64,000 bases of DNA from Mycolicibacterium austroafricanum (GTDB lineage: Bacteria; Actinomycetota; Actinomycetes; Mycobacteriales; Mycobacteriaceae), in assembly GCF_000612725.1 (NCBI RefSeq), contig NZ_HG964456.1, forward strand, positions 403,049 to 467,048, written 5' to 3'. The translations under genes were made by a program, and so were the position numbers. The first letter of the stretch is position 1. The number at the start of each line of letters is the position of its first letter. Shown here in pieces: positions 1 to 7,831 of this stretch. The notes beneath the pieces are model-generated. The model was not told where the DNA came from. It saw only the letters and a program-made list of their open reading frames with translations, and made no database searches.

Positions 1-265
1 CTGCACCGCACCCGGGTACTGGTGCCAGGCCCACCACGCCAGCGCCGATTTCGTCGACGGCGGACTGACCAACATCGACGACCTGACCCTGGCATGCCCG
101 TGCGATCACCGCATGCTCGACAACACCGGCTGGCGCACCCGCAAAAACGGCAAGAATCAGACCGAATGGCTCCCGCCACCGGACCTCGACACAGGCCAAC
201 ACCGCACCAACGACTACCACCACCCCGAACGCCACCTACTCCCCGAAGACGACCAAGGACCGTGA
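1..265 (+). CDS. HNH endonuclease / 13E12 repeat family protein, C-terminal fragment
   Basis: The gene enters from the left edge; the reading frame starts at base 2 and ends at TGA 263-265, giving the last 87 residues. Visible are CQAHHAS, a segment DDLTLACPCDH and a stretch TGWRTRKNG, the usual C-terminal HNH nuclease module (Cys/His metal site) of the actinobacterial DUF222-HNH '13E12' family, followed by a Pro/His-rich tail. These proteins occur in many copies per mycobacterial genome and are thought to be mobile; their job is not settled. The coding strand is strongly C-rich. Family assignment is firm; activity cannot be judged without the N-terminal part. Confidence 0.85.
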   Translation, partial: CTAPGYWCQAHHASADFVDGGLTNIDDLTLACPCDHRMLDNTGWRTRKNGKNQTEWLPPPDLDTGQHRTNDYHHPERHLLPEDDQGP

Positions 266-323
266 CTTCCGTTGCCGGGCAGGTGCATCCGCGTCGTCAG
301 GGTGGCGGCTGGTGTTTAGGCTC

Positions 324-719
324 TCAGCTGCGTTCGATGGCTTCCCGCTGGATGCGCTCGAACTGGGCGCCCATGGCGTCGGCCAACACGGTGGCTCCCG
401 ACAGCGGTCGCACCATGACCATGAAGTCGTCGATCAGCCCGTCGTCATTCACGTGGAGGAAGTCGCAGCCGGTGACCTTCTTGCCCGCGACGGTGGCCTC
501 GAACACCAGGGCGTGGTCGCGGCCGTTGCTGTCCGCGATCTCGCGCACGTAGCGGAAGTCCTCGAACACCCGCATCACACCCCGCAGGATGGCGGCGGTG
601 ATCGGCTTGCCGGGGTACGGCTTGAACGCCACCGGGCTGGTGAAGACGACGTCGTCGGCCAGCAGCGCCTCCATGGCGGCCTCGTCACGTGCCTCGACCG
701 CCTGCCGGAATGGATGCAT
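324..719 (-). CDS. nuclear transport factor 2 (SnoaL-like) family protein
   Basis: This 131-residue protein begins MHPFRQAVEARDEAAME and ends with a short helix, the cone-shaped NTF2/SnoaL fold in which a small hydrophobic pocket binds or isomerises a ligand. The pattern of an N-terminal helix (residues 1-20), DDVVFTSPVAFKPYPGK and a final strand pair with DDFMVMVRP fits the family. The ATG at 719 has a GAGG Shine-Dalgarno six bases upstream. It lies on the same strand as the SRPBCC gene 91 bp upstream, so the two may be co-transcribed. Substrate is unknown; many mycobacterial members sit near lipid or polyketide genes. Confidence 0.8.
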   Translation of the reverse strand: MHPFRQAVEARDEAAMEALLADDVVFTSPVAFKPYPGKPITAAILRGVMRVFEDFRYVREIADSNGRDHALVFEATVAGKKVTGCDFLHVNDDGLIDDFMVMVRPLSGATVLADAMGAQFERIQREAIERS

Positions 720-810
720 CGCACACCTCGTCTGTTACAGGGCCGGCAGATCGCCCACCCGGGTGCCATGACGGTATCGCCCCGTACCACGACGACCACC
801 GGGGGTCGGG

Positions 811-1290
811 CTAGGTGTCTTCGGACGTGCGACGCTCGGCCATCGCGGCCAGCCGCCAGGTGGTCTCCCGGTTGCGCGGGAAGACGGCAGCCAATGCAGC
901 GGATCTGGGCAGCCAGCTCAGCGGCGGGGACACCGGCACCTCGGCCATCTCGATGACGCAGCCGCCGCCGTCGAGGTCGTGCAGTCGCAGCGTGATCCGC
1001 GCCTTGCCGAACGGCCGGCCGTTGGCGATCAGCACCAGCTCTTCCTCCGGCGTGCAGGACTCCACGACGGTGCTGTCGTTGATGACGGCCGGCCAGACAC
1101 CGATCGAATGATGGAGCGTGCTGCCGGGCTGCGGCCAGTTCGGGTCCACGGCGCGCATCCGGCTGTTCCCGACAACCCATTGGGAGTAGGTCCAGCCGTC
1201 GGCGATCACGGCCCACACCTGCTGCCGCGAGGCCGAGGTCTCCCGCCGGACCAACGGCGAGCTGGTGATCTCCTCAGGTTCTGATGCCAC
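811..1290 (-). CDS. SRPBCC family protein (polyketide cyclase/dehydrase-like)
   Basis: A 159-residue protein with a GTG start. The segment RETSASRQQVWAVIADGWTYSQWVVG is the typical opening of the START/SRPBCC helix-grip fold, followed by alternating strands and a C-terminal amphipathic helix ending RETTWRLAAMAE. Proteins of this fold bind hydrophobic ligands; mycobacterial members of this type are often annotated as polyketide cyclase. No catalytic residue can be assigned. The start GTG at 1290 has no Shine-Dalgarno and a TAGCC-like box lies upstream, so translation may be leaderless. It diverges from the amidase gene. Confidence 0.8.
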   Translation of the reverse strand: MASEPEEITSSPLVRRETSASRQQVWAVIADGWTYSQWVVGNSRMRAVDPNWPQPGSTLHHSIGVWPAVINDSTVVESCTPEEELVLIANGRPFGKARITLRLHDLDGGGCVIEMAEVPVSPPLSWLPRSAALAAVFPRNRETTWRLAAMAERRTSEDT

Positions 1291-1339
1291 CCGAACCGGC
1301 TACCCCCGTCGCGCGCAGGCAAACGCCGCGCAGAGGTCC

Positions 1340-1345
1340 TAGCGT
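1340..1345 (+). promoter_or_regulatory. -10 box and RBS of the amidase gene
   Basis: TAGCGT lies about 40 bases upstream of the ATG at 1388, and CGGAGGTGACG (GGAGG core at about 1374-1378) gives a well-spaced Shine-Dalgarno. No convincing -35 is visible. Confidence 0.4.
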
Positions 1346-1387
1346 GGGAGTAGGGACAGTCCCGCGATCCGACGGAGGTGACGTCGC

Positions 1388-2239
1388 ATGCCGCAGGTCC
1401 CCGGCTGGCGTGGAGACCCGGTCTGGCTGGCCGACGTCCTGCGTGCCGAAGGGCTCGATGTCGTCGAATTCCCGGGCTGGCGGCAACGGGGACACGGCGA
1501 CTTCAAGGACATCCGGGGTGTGATGGTGCACCACACCGGCTCGAACTCCGCGACCGCGGCGTCGATCGCGTTCGGTCGGCCCGATCTGGCGGGTCCGCTG
1601 TCGCAGCTGCACATCGCCCGTGACGGCACCGTGACGGTGGTCGCCGCCGGCGTGGCATGGCACGCCGGTGTGGGCATGTACCCGTGGCTGCCCGCCAACA
1701 TGGGGAACTGGCACACGATCGGCATCGAGTGCGCCAACTCAGGCACGAGCCCGACCGCACCGCACCGGCGCAACTGGCCCGACGCGCAGTACTTCGCCCT
1801 GGTCGGCAGTTGCGCGGCGATCAACCGGCACCTCGGTCAACCGGCGGGCCGGACCATCGGTCACAAGGAGTATGCCGGTCGCGCACAAGGCAAATGGGAT
1901 CCGGGCGCGATCGACATGGATCAGTTGCGCCGGGATGTCGGCGAGCGGATCGGCGCGGTCGCCGGCGGGGGAACCCCACGCCCACCGGTCCCGGTGGGCG
2001 AGTACGCCGACGTGCTGCTGTACCGCGGGGTGCGCGGCCCGCAGGTCGCCGAGCTCCAGCGGCGACTCAGGTACGCGTACGCCTCATACGCCGGCGGGCT
2101 CGAGATCGACGGCGTATTCGGGCCCGAAACCGAGTCGGCGGTCAGGGAATTCCAGCGTCGGACGCCCGGTCTGAAGGTCGACGGCGTCGTCGGCCCGGCC
2201 ACCGCTGCCGCGCTGAGGTTGCGCCTCGTCGACGGTTAG
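1388..2239 (+). CDS. N-acetylmuramoyl-L-alanine amidase with peptidoglycan-binding domain
   Basis: The 283-residue protein has an Amidase_2/PGRP domain (about residues 40-180) that cleaves the amide bond between MurNAc and the stem peptide. Zinc ligands are predicted at H48/H49 (VHHTGSN), H159 (GHKE) and D171 (KWDPG), with E114 (IGIECANSG) as catalytic acid. A PG_binding_1 domain follows at about 205-281 (VRGPQVAELQRRL, DGVFGPETE). The start has a strong GGAGG site. There is no signal peptide, unlike the mycobacterial housekeeping amidases, which makes it look like a phage endolysin module. The stop overlaps that of the convergent epimerase in a shared TTAG. Function is firm, physiological role open. 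Confidence 0.9.
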   Translation: MPQVPGWRGDPVWLADVLRAEGLDVVEFPGWRQRGHGDFKDIRGVMVHHTGSNSATAASIAFGRPDLAGPLSQLHIARDGTVTVVAAGVAWHAGVGMYPWLPANMGNWHTIGIECANSGTSPTAPHRRNWPDAQYFALVGSCAAINRHLGQPAGRTIGHKEYAGRAQGKWDPGAIDMDQLRRDVGERIGAVAGGGTPRPPVPVGEYADVLLYRGVRGPQVAELQRRLRYAYASYAGGLEIDGVFGPETESAVREFQRRTPGLKVDGVVGPATAAALRLRLVDG

Positions 2240-3225
2240 AGTCGGCCGACCCGCCGCAGGCCCTCGACCGTGTCGGCGATGGTTTCGGCGGGGTCGCGCT
2301 GGGTGATGCCGAGGTCGCGCCGGCTTGGGGTGTCGTCGGATTCGGGCATCTGGGTGTAGTACTGCATCGCCGCAGAGTTGATCGGCGTCTCGAACGGCAG
2401 GAAGGGGCCCACCACGTCGAGCAGCCTGCCCGCGCTGCGCAGCGCGACGTCGGGCACCGGGTAGACGGCCAGCGACCGGCCGGCCGCGGTGCCGATCATC
2501 GAAGCCAGCATGTCGACCGGGACACGTTGTCCGCCAGCCATATAGCGGCGCGGTCCCCGTCCGGGTTCGAGCAGCGCCACATGCAGGTCCGCGAGATCAC
2601 GGACGTCGATGACGATCCAGGCCGCGCTGCGCCCGGGCACTCCGCGCATCTTCACGGACGCCTCGACGCCTTCGGCGGCCTCCCCGAACTGGTCACCGGC
2701 GGGAGGTCCGAGCACCATTCCGGGATAGGTGATGTTGACCGGCGCGCCCCCGTCCTGCAGACCGCGCGCGTAAGCCTCGACCGCGGCCTTGGACCGTCCG
2801 TAGCCGTCGCTGCCGCCCACCACGGGCAGGTCGGCGTGCAGCACGTCGAGGTCGGGGCGGAACAGCGCGGTGAAGCTCGAGACGTGCACTATCGGGTCGA
2901 TGCCGACCCGCGCGGCCTCACCGAGGACGTTGCGGGCGCCTTCGAGATTGGTGTGCAACATCTCGTCGGCGCGGCTGGGGTCGGTGGAAACCATTGCCGC
3001 ACAATGAATAACGGCGTCGCAGCCATCGAGTGCCGCCGCGGTGGCCGCGGCGTCGGCGATGTCGCCGACGGCGTGGTCGCTGATGTCGACGCCGATCTTC
3101 TCGGCGCTGGTGGTGAGCCGGTCGGGGTTCCTGACCAGGAACCGGACCTGGTGTCCGGCCTGCTGGGCTGCCTTCGCGGTCCATGCACCGACGAAACCGG
3201 TGCCGCCGGTGACCAGTACCTTCAT
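2236..3225 (-). CDS. NAD-dependent epimerase/dehydratase (extended SDR)
   Basis: The protein of 329 residues starts at ATG 3225, chosen because GGAGGGG lies seven bases upstream and the Rossmann strand MKVLVTGGTGFVG begins there; a longer frame to 3303 lacks support. GGTGFVG (residues 7-13) binds NAD(P), and Y142-x3-K146 (YGRSK) with S116/S117 forms the SDR active site. It resembles mycobacterial dihydroflavonol-reductase or 3-beta-hydroxysteroid-dehydrogenase-like epimerases, but the substrate cannot be read from sequence. It is divergent from the phosphotransferase fusion, with an inverted repeat between them. Confidence 0.85.
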   Translation of the reverse strand: MKVLVTGGTGFVGAWTAKAAQQAGHQVRFLVRNPDRLTTSAEKIGVDISDHAVGDIADAAATAAALDGCDAVIHCAAMVSTDPSRADEMLHTNLEGARNVLGEAARVGIDPIVHVSSFTALFRPDLDVLHADLPVVGGSDGYGRSKAAVEAYARGLQDGGAPVNITYPGMVLGPPAGDQFGEAAEGVEASVKMRGVPGRSAAWIVIDVRDLADLHVALLEPGRGPRRYMAGGQRVPVDMLASMIGTAAGRSLAVYPVPDVALRSAGRLLDVVGPFLPFETPINSAAMQYYTQMPESDDTPSRRDLGITQRDPAETIADTVEGLRRVGRL

Positions 3226-3296
3226 GTGCCCCCTCCGATTGGCGCCGCCACGGACGCTACCGTCTCGCGGTTCGGGTACGGCCGCGCACCCGCTAG

Positions 3297-3310
3297 TTGA
3301 CATCCGTCAA
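3297..3310. promoter_or_regulatory. inverted repeat TTGAC-N4-GTCAA in a divergent promoter
   Basis: TTGAC (3297-3301) and GTCAA (3306-3310) flank ATCC. The site lies between the divergent epimerase (-10-like TAGCGT at 3259-3254, minus strand) and the phosphotransferase (-10 at 3350-3355). Symmetry and position suggest an operator, but no regulator gene is adjacent. Confidence 0.4.
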
Positions 3311-3349
3311 GTAATTCCGCCGATGTGCCCGCCGGGCCGCCGGCGCTGC

Positions 3350-3355
3350 TATACG
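3350..3355 (+). promoter_or_regulatory. -10 box of a probable leaderless mRNA (phosphotransferase fusion)
   Basis: TATACG (in TATACGTT) ends nine bases before the GTG at 3364, so transcription should start at or just before that codon. This supports 3364 over the upstream GTG at 3325 as the translation start. Confidence 0.5.
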
Positions 3356-3363
3356 TTGGCCGG

Positions 3364-5361
3364 GTGCACTCATCGTTGCGTCCACGGCTGATCGAACGCC
3401 CCTCCGACCTGACCGCCGAATGGCTGACCGCCGTGATCGGACAGGGCACCGTCACCGAGTTCACCGTCGACCGGATCGGCACCGGGCAGATGAGCGAGTG
3501 CTACCGCGTCGCGCTGAGCTACGCCGACGACGGGGCAGGCCCGGCCACGGTGGTGCTCAAAGTCGCCGCGGCCGATCCGAGCAGCCGCCAGACGGGCCTC
3601 GCCATGGGCCTCTACGAGCGTGAGGTCCGTTTCTACACCGACATCGCGCCGGGCCTCGGCGGCCCGGTCGCGCCCTGCCATCACGGTGCCTACGACCCCG
3701 ACACCGGCGCCTTCGACCTGCTGCTCGCCGACGCCGCGCCGGCGCTGGTGGGCGATGAAATACGCGGCGCCACAGTCGAAGAGGCGATGCTGGCGGTGAC
3801 CCAGATCGGTCTCGTGCACGGCCCGCTGCTCAACGACGAGGCCCTGGCGGGCGCCGACTGGCTCAACCGGGAATCGCCGGTGAACCAGGGCCTGATCAGC
3901 GCGCTCTATGCCGGGTATATCGACCGTTACCGCGAACAGATCGCGCCCGAGCATCGCAACGTGTGCGAACGGTTCGTCGAGTCGTTCGACGCCTATATGG
4001 CCGCAGAGAACGACGCCGACACCCCGCGTGGTCTGGTCCACGGTGACTACCGGCTGGACAACATGCTCTTCGGCCAGGACGGGGCCCATCGCCCGCTGAC
4101 CGTGGTCGACTGGCAGACCGTCACATGGGGCCCGGCATTCAGCGACGTCGCGTACTTCCTCGGCTGCGCGCTGCCCGTCGAGCAGCGCCGTGAACACTAC
4201 GACGCGCTGCTCGCCGCCTACCACGGCGCGCTCGGCCCGACAGCCGGTGTGAGCATCGACGAGGTCCGCGAGGGGGTGCGGCGCCAGAGCTTCTTCGGCG
4301 TGCTGATGTCCATCGTGTCGCCGATGCTCGTCGAGCGGACCGAGCGCGGGGACGAGATGTTCATGGCGATGATCGCCCGGCACTGCCAGCACGTCATCGA
4401 TACCGGCGCACTGGCCGTCCTTCCCGAGCCGGGCACGCCGGAACCGTTGCAGCCCAACGCCGATGACGAGGGCCGTCACTCACCGACCGATGAAGCGCTG
4501 TGGAGCGAGAGTTGGTACTTCGACTTCGCGGATCCGGGACAGCAGCTCGGCGGCTGGATCAGGCTCGGCCTCATCCCGAACCAGGACCATGCGTGGATCA
4601 ACGGCCTGTGGTGCGCTCCGGGCGGCCCCACCATCGCTGTGCTCGACTTCGAGGCCCCGCTTCCCGAGGACCACACGCACGTCGCCGCGGACGGCATCGA
4701 GCTCGACCTCGAGGTATTGGAGCCTCTGAGCAGCTATCGGGTGGTGCTGCGGGGTCGGGGAGAGGCTCATGACGACCCCGCGGCGCTGCTGCGTGGGGAG
4801 GCCGGTCGGCCCGTCGACGTGTCGATGGACCTCACCTGGAGCACCGTCGGGCGGCCGTACCAGTACCGGATGTCACCGCGATACGAAATCCCTTGCACGG
4901 TAACGGGGACCGTGGTCGCCGACGGCCGGACGTACGCAATCGCCGGTGTTCCCGGTCAACGCGACCATTCGTGGGCGGCACGCGACTGGTGGAGCATGGA
5001 CTGGATGTGGAGCGCGTTGCACCTCGACGACGGCACGCACATCCACGGAGTGGAGATTCTGATCCCGGGCATGCCACCGTTGGCGGTGGGCTATGTCCAG
5101 CGGGACGGCGAACCTCTCGTCGAGCTTGCCAAGGTCAGTGCGCGTACGACGTTCGCCGACAACGGCCTACCCATTTCGGCGCTGGTCGACTACGCGCCGG
5201 GAGACATCACCGCCACCATCGACGTCCGCGGTCACGCACCGGTGTTGCTCACGTCGCCGGACGGCCGGCACAGCCGTTTCCCCCGGGCGTGGGGAGAGGT
5301 CACCACCGCCGACGGTCGCACCGGAGTGGGCTGGATCGAGTGGAACCGCAGCCAGGATTGA
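3364..5361 (+). CDS. aminoglycoside-phosphotransferase-like kinase fused to a C-terminal beta-rich domain
   Basis: The 665-residue protein begins MHSSLRPRLIERP when read from GTG 3364. Residues about 10-365 form an APH/choline-kinase fold: the catalytic loop LVHGDYRLDN and the metal-binding VVDWQTVTWGP are intact, so kinase activity is likely, on a small molecule that cannot be named. Residues about 385-665 (from SWYFDFADPGQQLGGW) form a separate beta-rich domain of the DUF7064/DUF7065 type found in mycobacterial and steroid/terpenoid-associated proteins. The fusion occurs in other mycobacteria. The end is seven bases from the convergent VOC gene. Confidence 0.75.
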   Translation: MHSSLRPRLIERPSDLTAEWLTAVIGQGTVTEFTVDRIGTGQMSECYRVALSYADDGAGPATVVLKVAAADPSSRQTGLAMGLYEREVRFYTDIAPGLGGPVAPCHHGAYDPDTGAFDLLLADAAPALVGDEIRGATVEEAMLAVTQIGLVHGPLLNDEALAGADWLNRESPVNQGLISALYAGYIDRYREQIAPEHRNVCERFVESFDAYMAAENDADTPRGLVHGDYRLDNMLFGQDGAHRPLTVVDWQTVTWGPAFSDVAYFLGCALPVEQRREHYDALLAAYHGALGPTAGVSIDEVREGVRRQSFFGVLMSIVSPMLVERTERGDEMFMAMIARHCQHVIDTGALAVLPEPGTPEPLQPNADDEGRHSPTDEALWSESWYFDFADPGQQLGGWIRLGLIPNQDHAWINGLWCAPGGPTIAVLDFEAPLPEDHTHVAADGIELDLEVLEPLSSYRVVLRGRGEAHDDPAALLRGEAGRPVDVSMDLTWSTVGRPYQYRMSPRYEIPCTVTGTVVADGRTYAIAGVPGQRDHSWAARDWWSMDWMWSALHLDDGTHIHGVEILIPGMPPLAVGYVQRDGEPLVELAKVSARTTFADNGLPISALVDYAPGDITATIDVRGHAPVLLTSPDGRHSRFPRAWGEVTTADGRTGVGWIEWNRSQD

Positions 5362-5368
5362 CGGGGTC

Positions 5369-5758
5369 TCACCCGGTGGCGCTCTGTAGCTGAACCAGGT
5401 TGCCGCACGTGTCGTCGAGCACAGCCGTGGTCACCGGGCCCATGTCGGTGGGTTGCTGCGTGAAGCGCACACCCAGCGCCGCGAGCCGCTCGTACTCCGC
5501 CCGAACGTCGTCGACCACGAAGGCGGTGAAGGGAATCCCGTCGGCGACAAGGGCGTCCTTGAACGGTTTGACCGCGGGGTGGCCGTCGGGTTCCAGAGTG
5601 AGTTCGGTCCCGTCCGGGTCTTCCGGGGACACCACGGTGAGCCAGCGGACATCACCCATCGGCACATCGTGTTTGACCTGAAACCCCAGAATCCGGGTGT
5701 AGAACTGCAGCGCCTTCTCCTGATCGTCGACGAGCATGCTGGCGTAGCTGATTCTCAT
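5369..5758 (-). CDS. VOC (glyoxalase/bleomycin-resistance) family protein
   Basis: This 129-residue protein starts MRISYASMLVDDQEKALQFY and has the paired beta-alpha-beta-beta-beta modules of the vicinal-oxygen-chelate fold, ending GPVTTAVLDDTCGNLVQL with a conserved metal-ligand Glu/Asp position. The ATG at 5758 has GGAGG upstream and overlaps the arsR stop in ATGA, so the pair is translationally coupled. ArsR-VOC pairs of this type are common in actinobacteria; the VOC member may be a detoxifying dioxygenase, lyase or binding protein. Its substrate is unknown. Confidence 0.85.
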   Translation of the reverse strand: MRISYASMLVDDQEKALQFYTRILGFQVKHDVPMGDVRWLTVVSPEDPDGTELTLEPDGHPAVKPFKDALVADGIPFTAFVVDDVRAEYERLAALGVRFTQQPTDMGPVTTAVLDDTCGNLVQLQSATG

Positions 5759-6048
5759 GTCGATCCTCCCTCGGAACCGGTTCCCTTGAGCCATCGCTCG
5801 CCGATCTCGGCGAGTGGGGCGGTGTTGATGTGGTGGAACTTGTACCGACCTTCGCGGCGGGTCTCGATCAGGCCTGCCGACTCCAGCACGTCCAGGTGCT
5901 GCGACGTCGACTGGCGAGACGCGGTGATCCCGTGCTTGGTCGTCAGGCGCGCACAGATCTCGAAGAGCGTCTGCCCGTCCCGGTCGGTCAGCTCATCGAG
6001 GATTGTGCGACGGGTGGGGTCGGCCAAGGCCTTGAAGACGTCACCCAC
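5755..6048 (-). CDS. ArsR family transcriptional regulator
   Basis: A winged-helix regulator of 97 residues when started at GTG 6048: VGDVFKALADPTRRTILDEL, then the recognition region ASRQSTSQHLDVLESAGLIETRREGR and HHINTAPLAEIGERWL. The start at 6048 is preferred over GTG 6075 because the -10 box sits at 6062-6057 and predicts a transcript beginning at 6048-6050; the 6075 start would lie inside the promoter. The domain resembles the ArsR/SmtB subgroup that controls VOC and SRPBCC genes rather than metal exporters, since no Cys cluster is visible. It should repress its own operon. Confidence 0.88.
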   Translation of the reverse strand: MGDVFKALADPTRRTILDELTDRDGQTLFEICARLTTKHGITASRQSTSQHLDVLESAGLIETRREGRYKFHHINTAPLAEIGERWLKGTGSEGGST

Positions 6049-6056
6049 ACGACCCG

Positions 6057-6086
6057 ACGATAGGCAAGTGGCCACTTGCCTGTCAA
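6057..6086 (-). promoter_or_regulatory. arsR-VOC promoter with palindromic operator filling the spacer
   Basis: On the minus strand a consensus -35 TTGACA (6086-6081) and a -10 TATCGT (6062-6057) are 18 bases apart. The spacer is occupied by the perfect 20-bp palindrome AGGCAAGTGGCCACTTGCCT (6062-6081), which touches both boxes. A dimer bound there would exclude RNA polymerase. Confidence 0.75.
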
Positions 6087-6139
6087 TGACGCGGCTGCTG
6101 GAACGCGCATGTCCTATAGTTTTCGGTCACCCAAACTTT

Positions 6140-6172
6140 TAGACTGGCGACGGCGAAATTTGTGACAGGGGG
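6140..6172 (+). promoter_or_regulatory. promoter -10 and ribosome binding site of the metal ABC operon
   Basis: TAGACT (6140-6145) is a plausible -10. CAGGGGG (6166-6172) is a Shine-Dalgarno seven bases before GTG 6180 and decides that start over GTG 6162, which has none. Confidence 0.5.
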
Positions 6173-6179
6173 CTCACGG

Positions 6180-7103
6180 GTGAGGCGAGGCGTACGGCGG
6201 GTCCGGCAGGTGCTGGCGGTGGCGGGCATCGCAGCAGTGGTGGGGGCGTGCGCGTCCGCCGAACGCGGCGAAGCGGACCGGCCGGTTGTGCTGACCACCT
6301 TCACCGTGCTGGCCGATATCGCGGCGAATGTGGCAGGCGAGCACTTGGTCGTCGAGTCGATCACCAAGCCCGGAGCCGAAATCCACGGTTACGAGCCCAC
6401 GCCGGGCGACATCAGGAAGGCCGCGCAGGCGGATCTCATCCTGGACAACGGGCTCAACCTGGAAGCCTGGTTCGCCCGGTTCGTCGACGGGATCGACGTG
6501 CCGCACGTCATGGTCAGCGACGGGATCGTCCCGCTCGACATCAGCGCGGATGCGTATGCGGGACTGCCCAATCCGCATGCGTGGATGTCACCGCTGAACG
6601 TGCAGATCTACGCCGACAACATGGCTACCGCGTTCAGTGAGCTGGATCCCGGCAATGCCGCCGATTACGCGGCGAACGCCGCCGAATACCGCAGGGAGCT
6701 CCAGCAGATCCATGACGATCTTCTCGCCCGACTCGACGCCGTGCCCGCCGCCCAGCGCGCTTTGGTGACCTGTGAAGGGGCCTTCTCCTACCTCGCGCGC
6801 GACACCGGCCTGACCGAGAAGTACATCTGGCCGGTCAACGCCGAGCAGCAGGCCACCCCACAACAGATCGCCTCGACCATCGAGTTCGTCGACGCCAACG
6901 ACGTGCCCGCGGTGTTCTGCGAATCGACGGTGTCGGATGCGCCGATGCAACGGGTCGTCGAAGCCACCGGGGCCCGCTTCGGCGGGGTGCTGTTCGTCGA
7001 CTCGCTCTCCGAGGCCCACGGTCCGGTGCCGACATATCTGGAGCTGATCCGACACGACGCAGAAACGATCACGGCTGCCCTGACCGGCAACCCGAAATCG
7101 TGA
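6180..7103 (+). CDS. metal ABC transporter substrate-binding lipoprotein (ZnuA/PsaA type)
   Basis: The 307-residue protein has an Arg-rich n-region, a hydrophobic segment and lipobox VVGAC, so it should be a membrane-anchored lipoprotein capturing Mn2+, Zn2+ or Fe2+. Cluster A-I motifs are present: HGYEPTPGDI, NPHAWMSPLNVQIYADN, TCEGAFSYLA and the FVDSLSEAHGP segment. The NPHAWMSP form and lack of a His-rich loop favour Mn2+ or Fe2+ over Zn2+, an inference only. The gene ends in a GTGA overlap with the ATPase gene. Start 6180 is chosen on its Shine-Dalgarno. Confidence 0.9.
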   Translation: MRRGVRRVRQVLAVAGIAAVVGACASAERGEADRPVVLTTFTVLADIAANVAGEHLVVESITKPGAEIHGYEPTPGDIRKAAQADLILDNGLNLEAWFARFVDGIDVPHVMVSDGIVPLDISADAYAGLPNPHAWMSPLNVQIYADNMATAFSELDPGNAADYAANAAEYRRELQQIHDDLLARLDAVPAAQRALVTCEGAFSYLARDTGLTEKYIWPVNAEQQATPQQIASTIEFVDANDVPAVFCESTVSDAPMQRVVEATGARFGGVLFVDSLSEAHGPVPTYLELIRHDAETITAALTGNPKS

Positions 7104-7831
7104 CCGCCGCATTGCTGGTGGATTCGGTCACCGTGCACTACGGCCCGGTACTGGCCCTGGACCGGGCGACGCTCTCGCTGCAGGCGGGCAGGGTGTGCGG
7201 GCTGGTCGGCATGAACGGCTCCGGAAAGTCGACCCTGTTCAAGACGATCATCGGGCTCGTGCGCCCCGACACCGGACGCGTCCTCATCAACGGGGGCACC
7301 CCGGCACAGGCGCGCAGAGCCGGCCATGTCGGCTACCTGCCGCAGAGCGAGGACATCGACTGGACGTTCCCGCTGTCGGTGCGCGACGTGGTGCTCACCG
7401 GCCGCTACGGCCACATGGGCCCGGCCCGGCGCGCCCGCAAGAGCGACCACGAGGCCGTCGACACCGCCCTGAGCCGGGTGGAACTCGACGGCTACCAGCA
7501 CCGGCAGATCGGGCAGCTCTCGGGAGGTCAGCGCAAACGCGCATTCCTCGCGCGCTGCATCACCCAGGGCGCCGACCTGTTGCTGCTCGACGAACCCTTC
7601 GCCGGCGTCGACAAGCGCAGCGAAGCGACCATCAGCCGGGTGCTGCGCGACCTCGCGGCCGCCGGCGCGACCATCCTGATCGCCACGCACGATCTGCACG
7701 CGCTGCCCGATCTGGCCGACGAAGCGATCCTGCTGATGCGCACCGTGCTCATGCACGACCGGCCCGCGACGGTGCTGCAGCCGCAGAACCTCGCCCGCGC
7801 CTTCGGCTTCGACGTCGCGGGCGAATCATGA
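7100..7831 (+). CDS. metal ABC transporter ATP-binding protein
   Basis: This 243-residue ATPase carries Walker A GMNGSGKST, the signature LSGGQRKRAFLARC, Walker B LLLLDEPFAGVD and the switch histidine in ATHDLHAL. It powers uptake by the neighbouring permease and receives metal from the lipoprotein encoded upstream. Its GTG overlaps the upstream stop by four bases, and its stop overlaps the permease start in ATGA. The complete cassette (binding protein, ATPase, permease) is therefore one tightly coupled operon. Confidence 0.93.
   Translation: MTAALLVDSVTVHYGPVLALDRATLSLQAGRVCGLVGMNGSGKSTLFKTIIGLVRPDTGRVLINGGTPAQARRAGHVGYLPQSEDIDWTFPLSVRDVVLTGRYGHMGPARRARKSDHEAVDTALSRVELDGYQHRQIGQLSGGQRKRAFLARCITQGADLLLLDEPFAGVDKRSEATISRVLRDLAAAGATILIATHDLHALPDLADEAILLMRTVLMHDRPATVLQPQNLARAFGFDVAGES

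Noticed and set aside
1388..2239. Prophage suggested by the endolysin-like amidase
   Set aside because: No holin, structural, integrase or attachment-site sequence is near; neighbours are ordinary metabolic genes.
1657..3300. 547-residue plus-strand frame across the amidase and the epimerase
   Set aside because: Arg/Gly-rich composition without domain, out of frame with the amidase and antisense to the epimerase.
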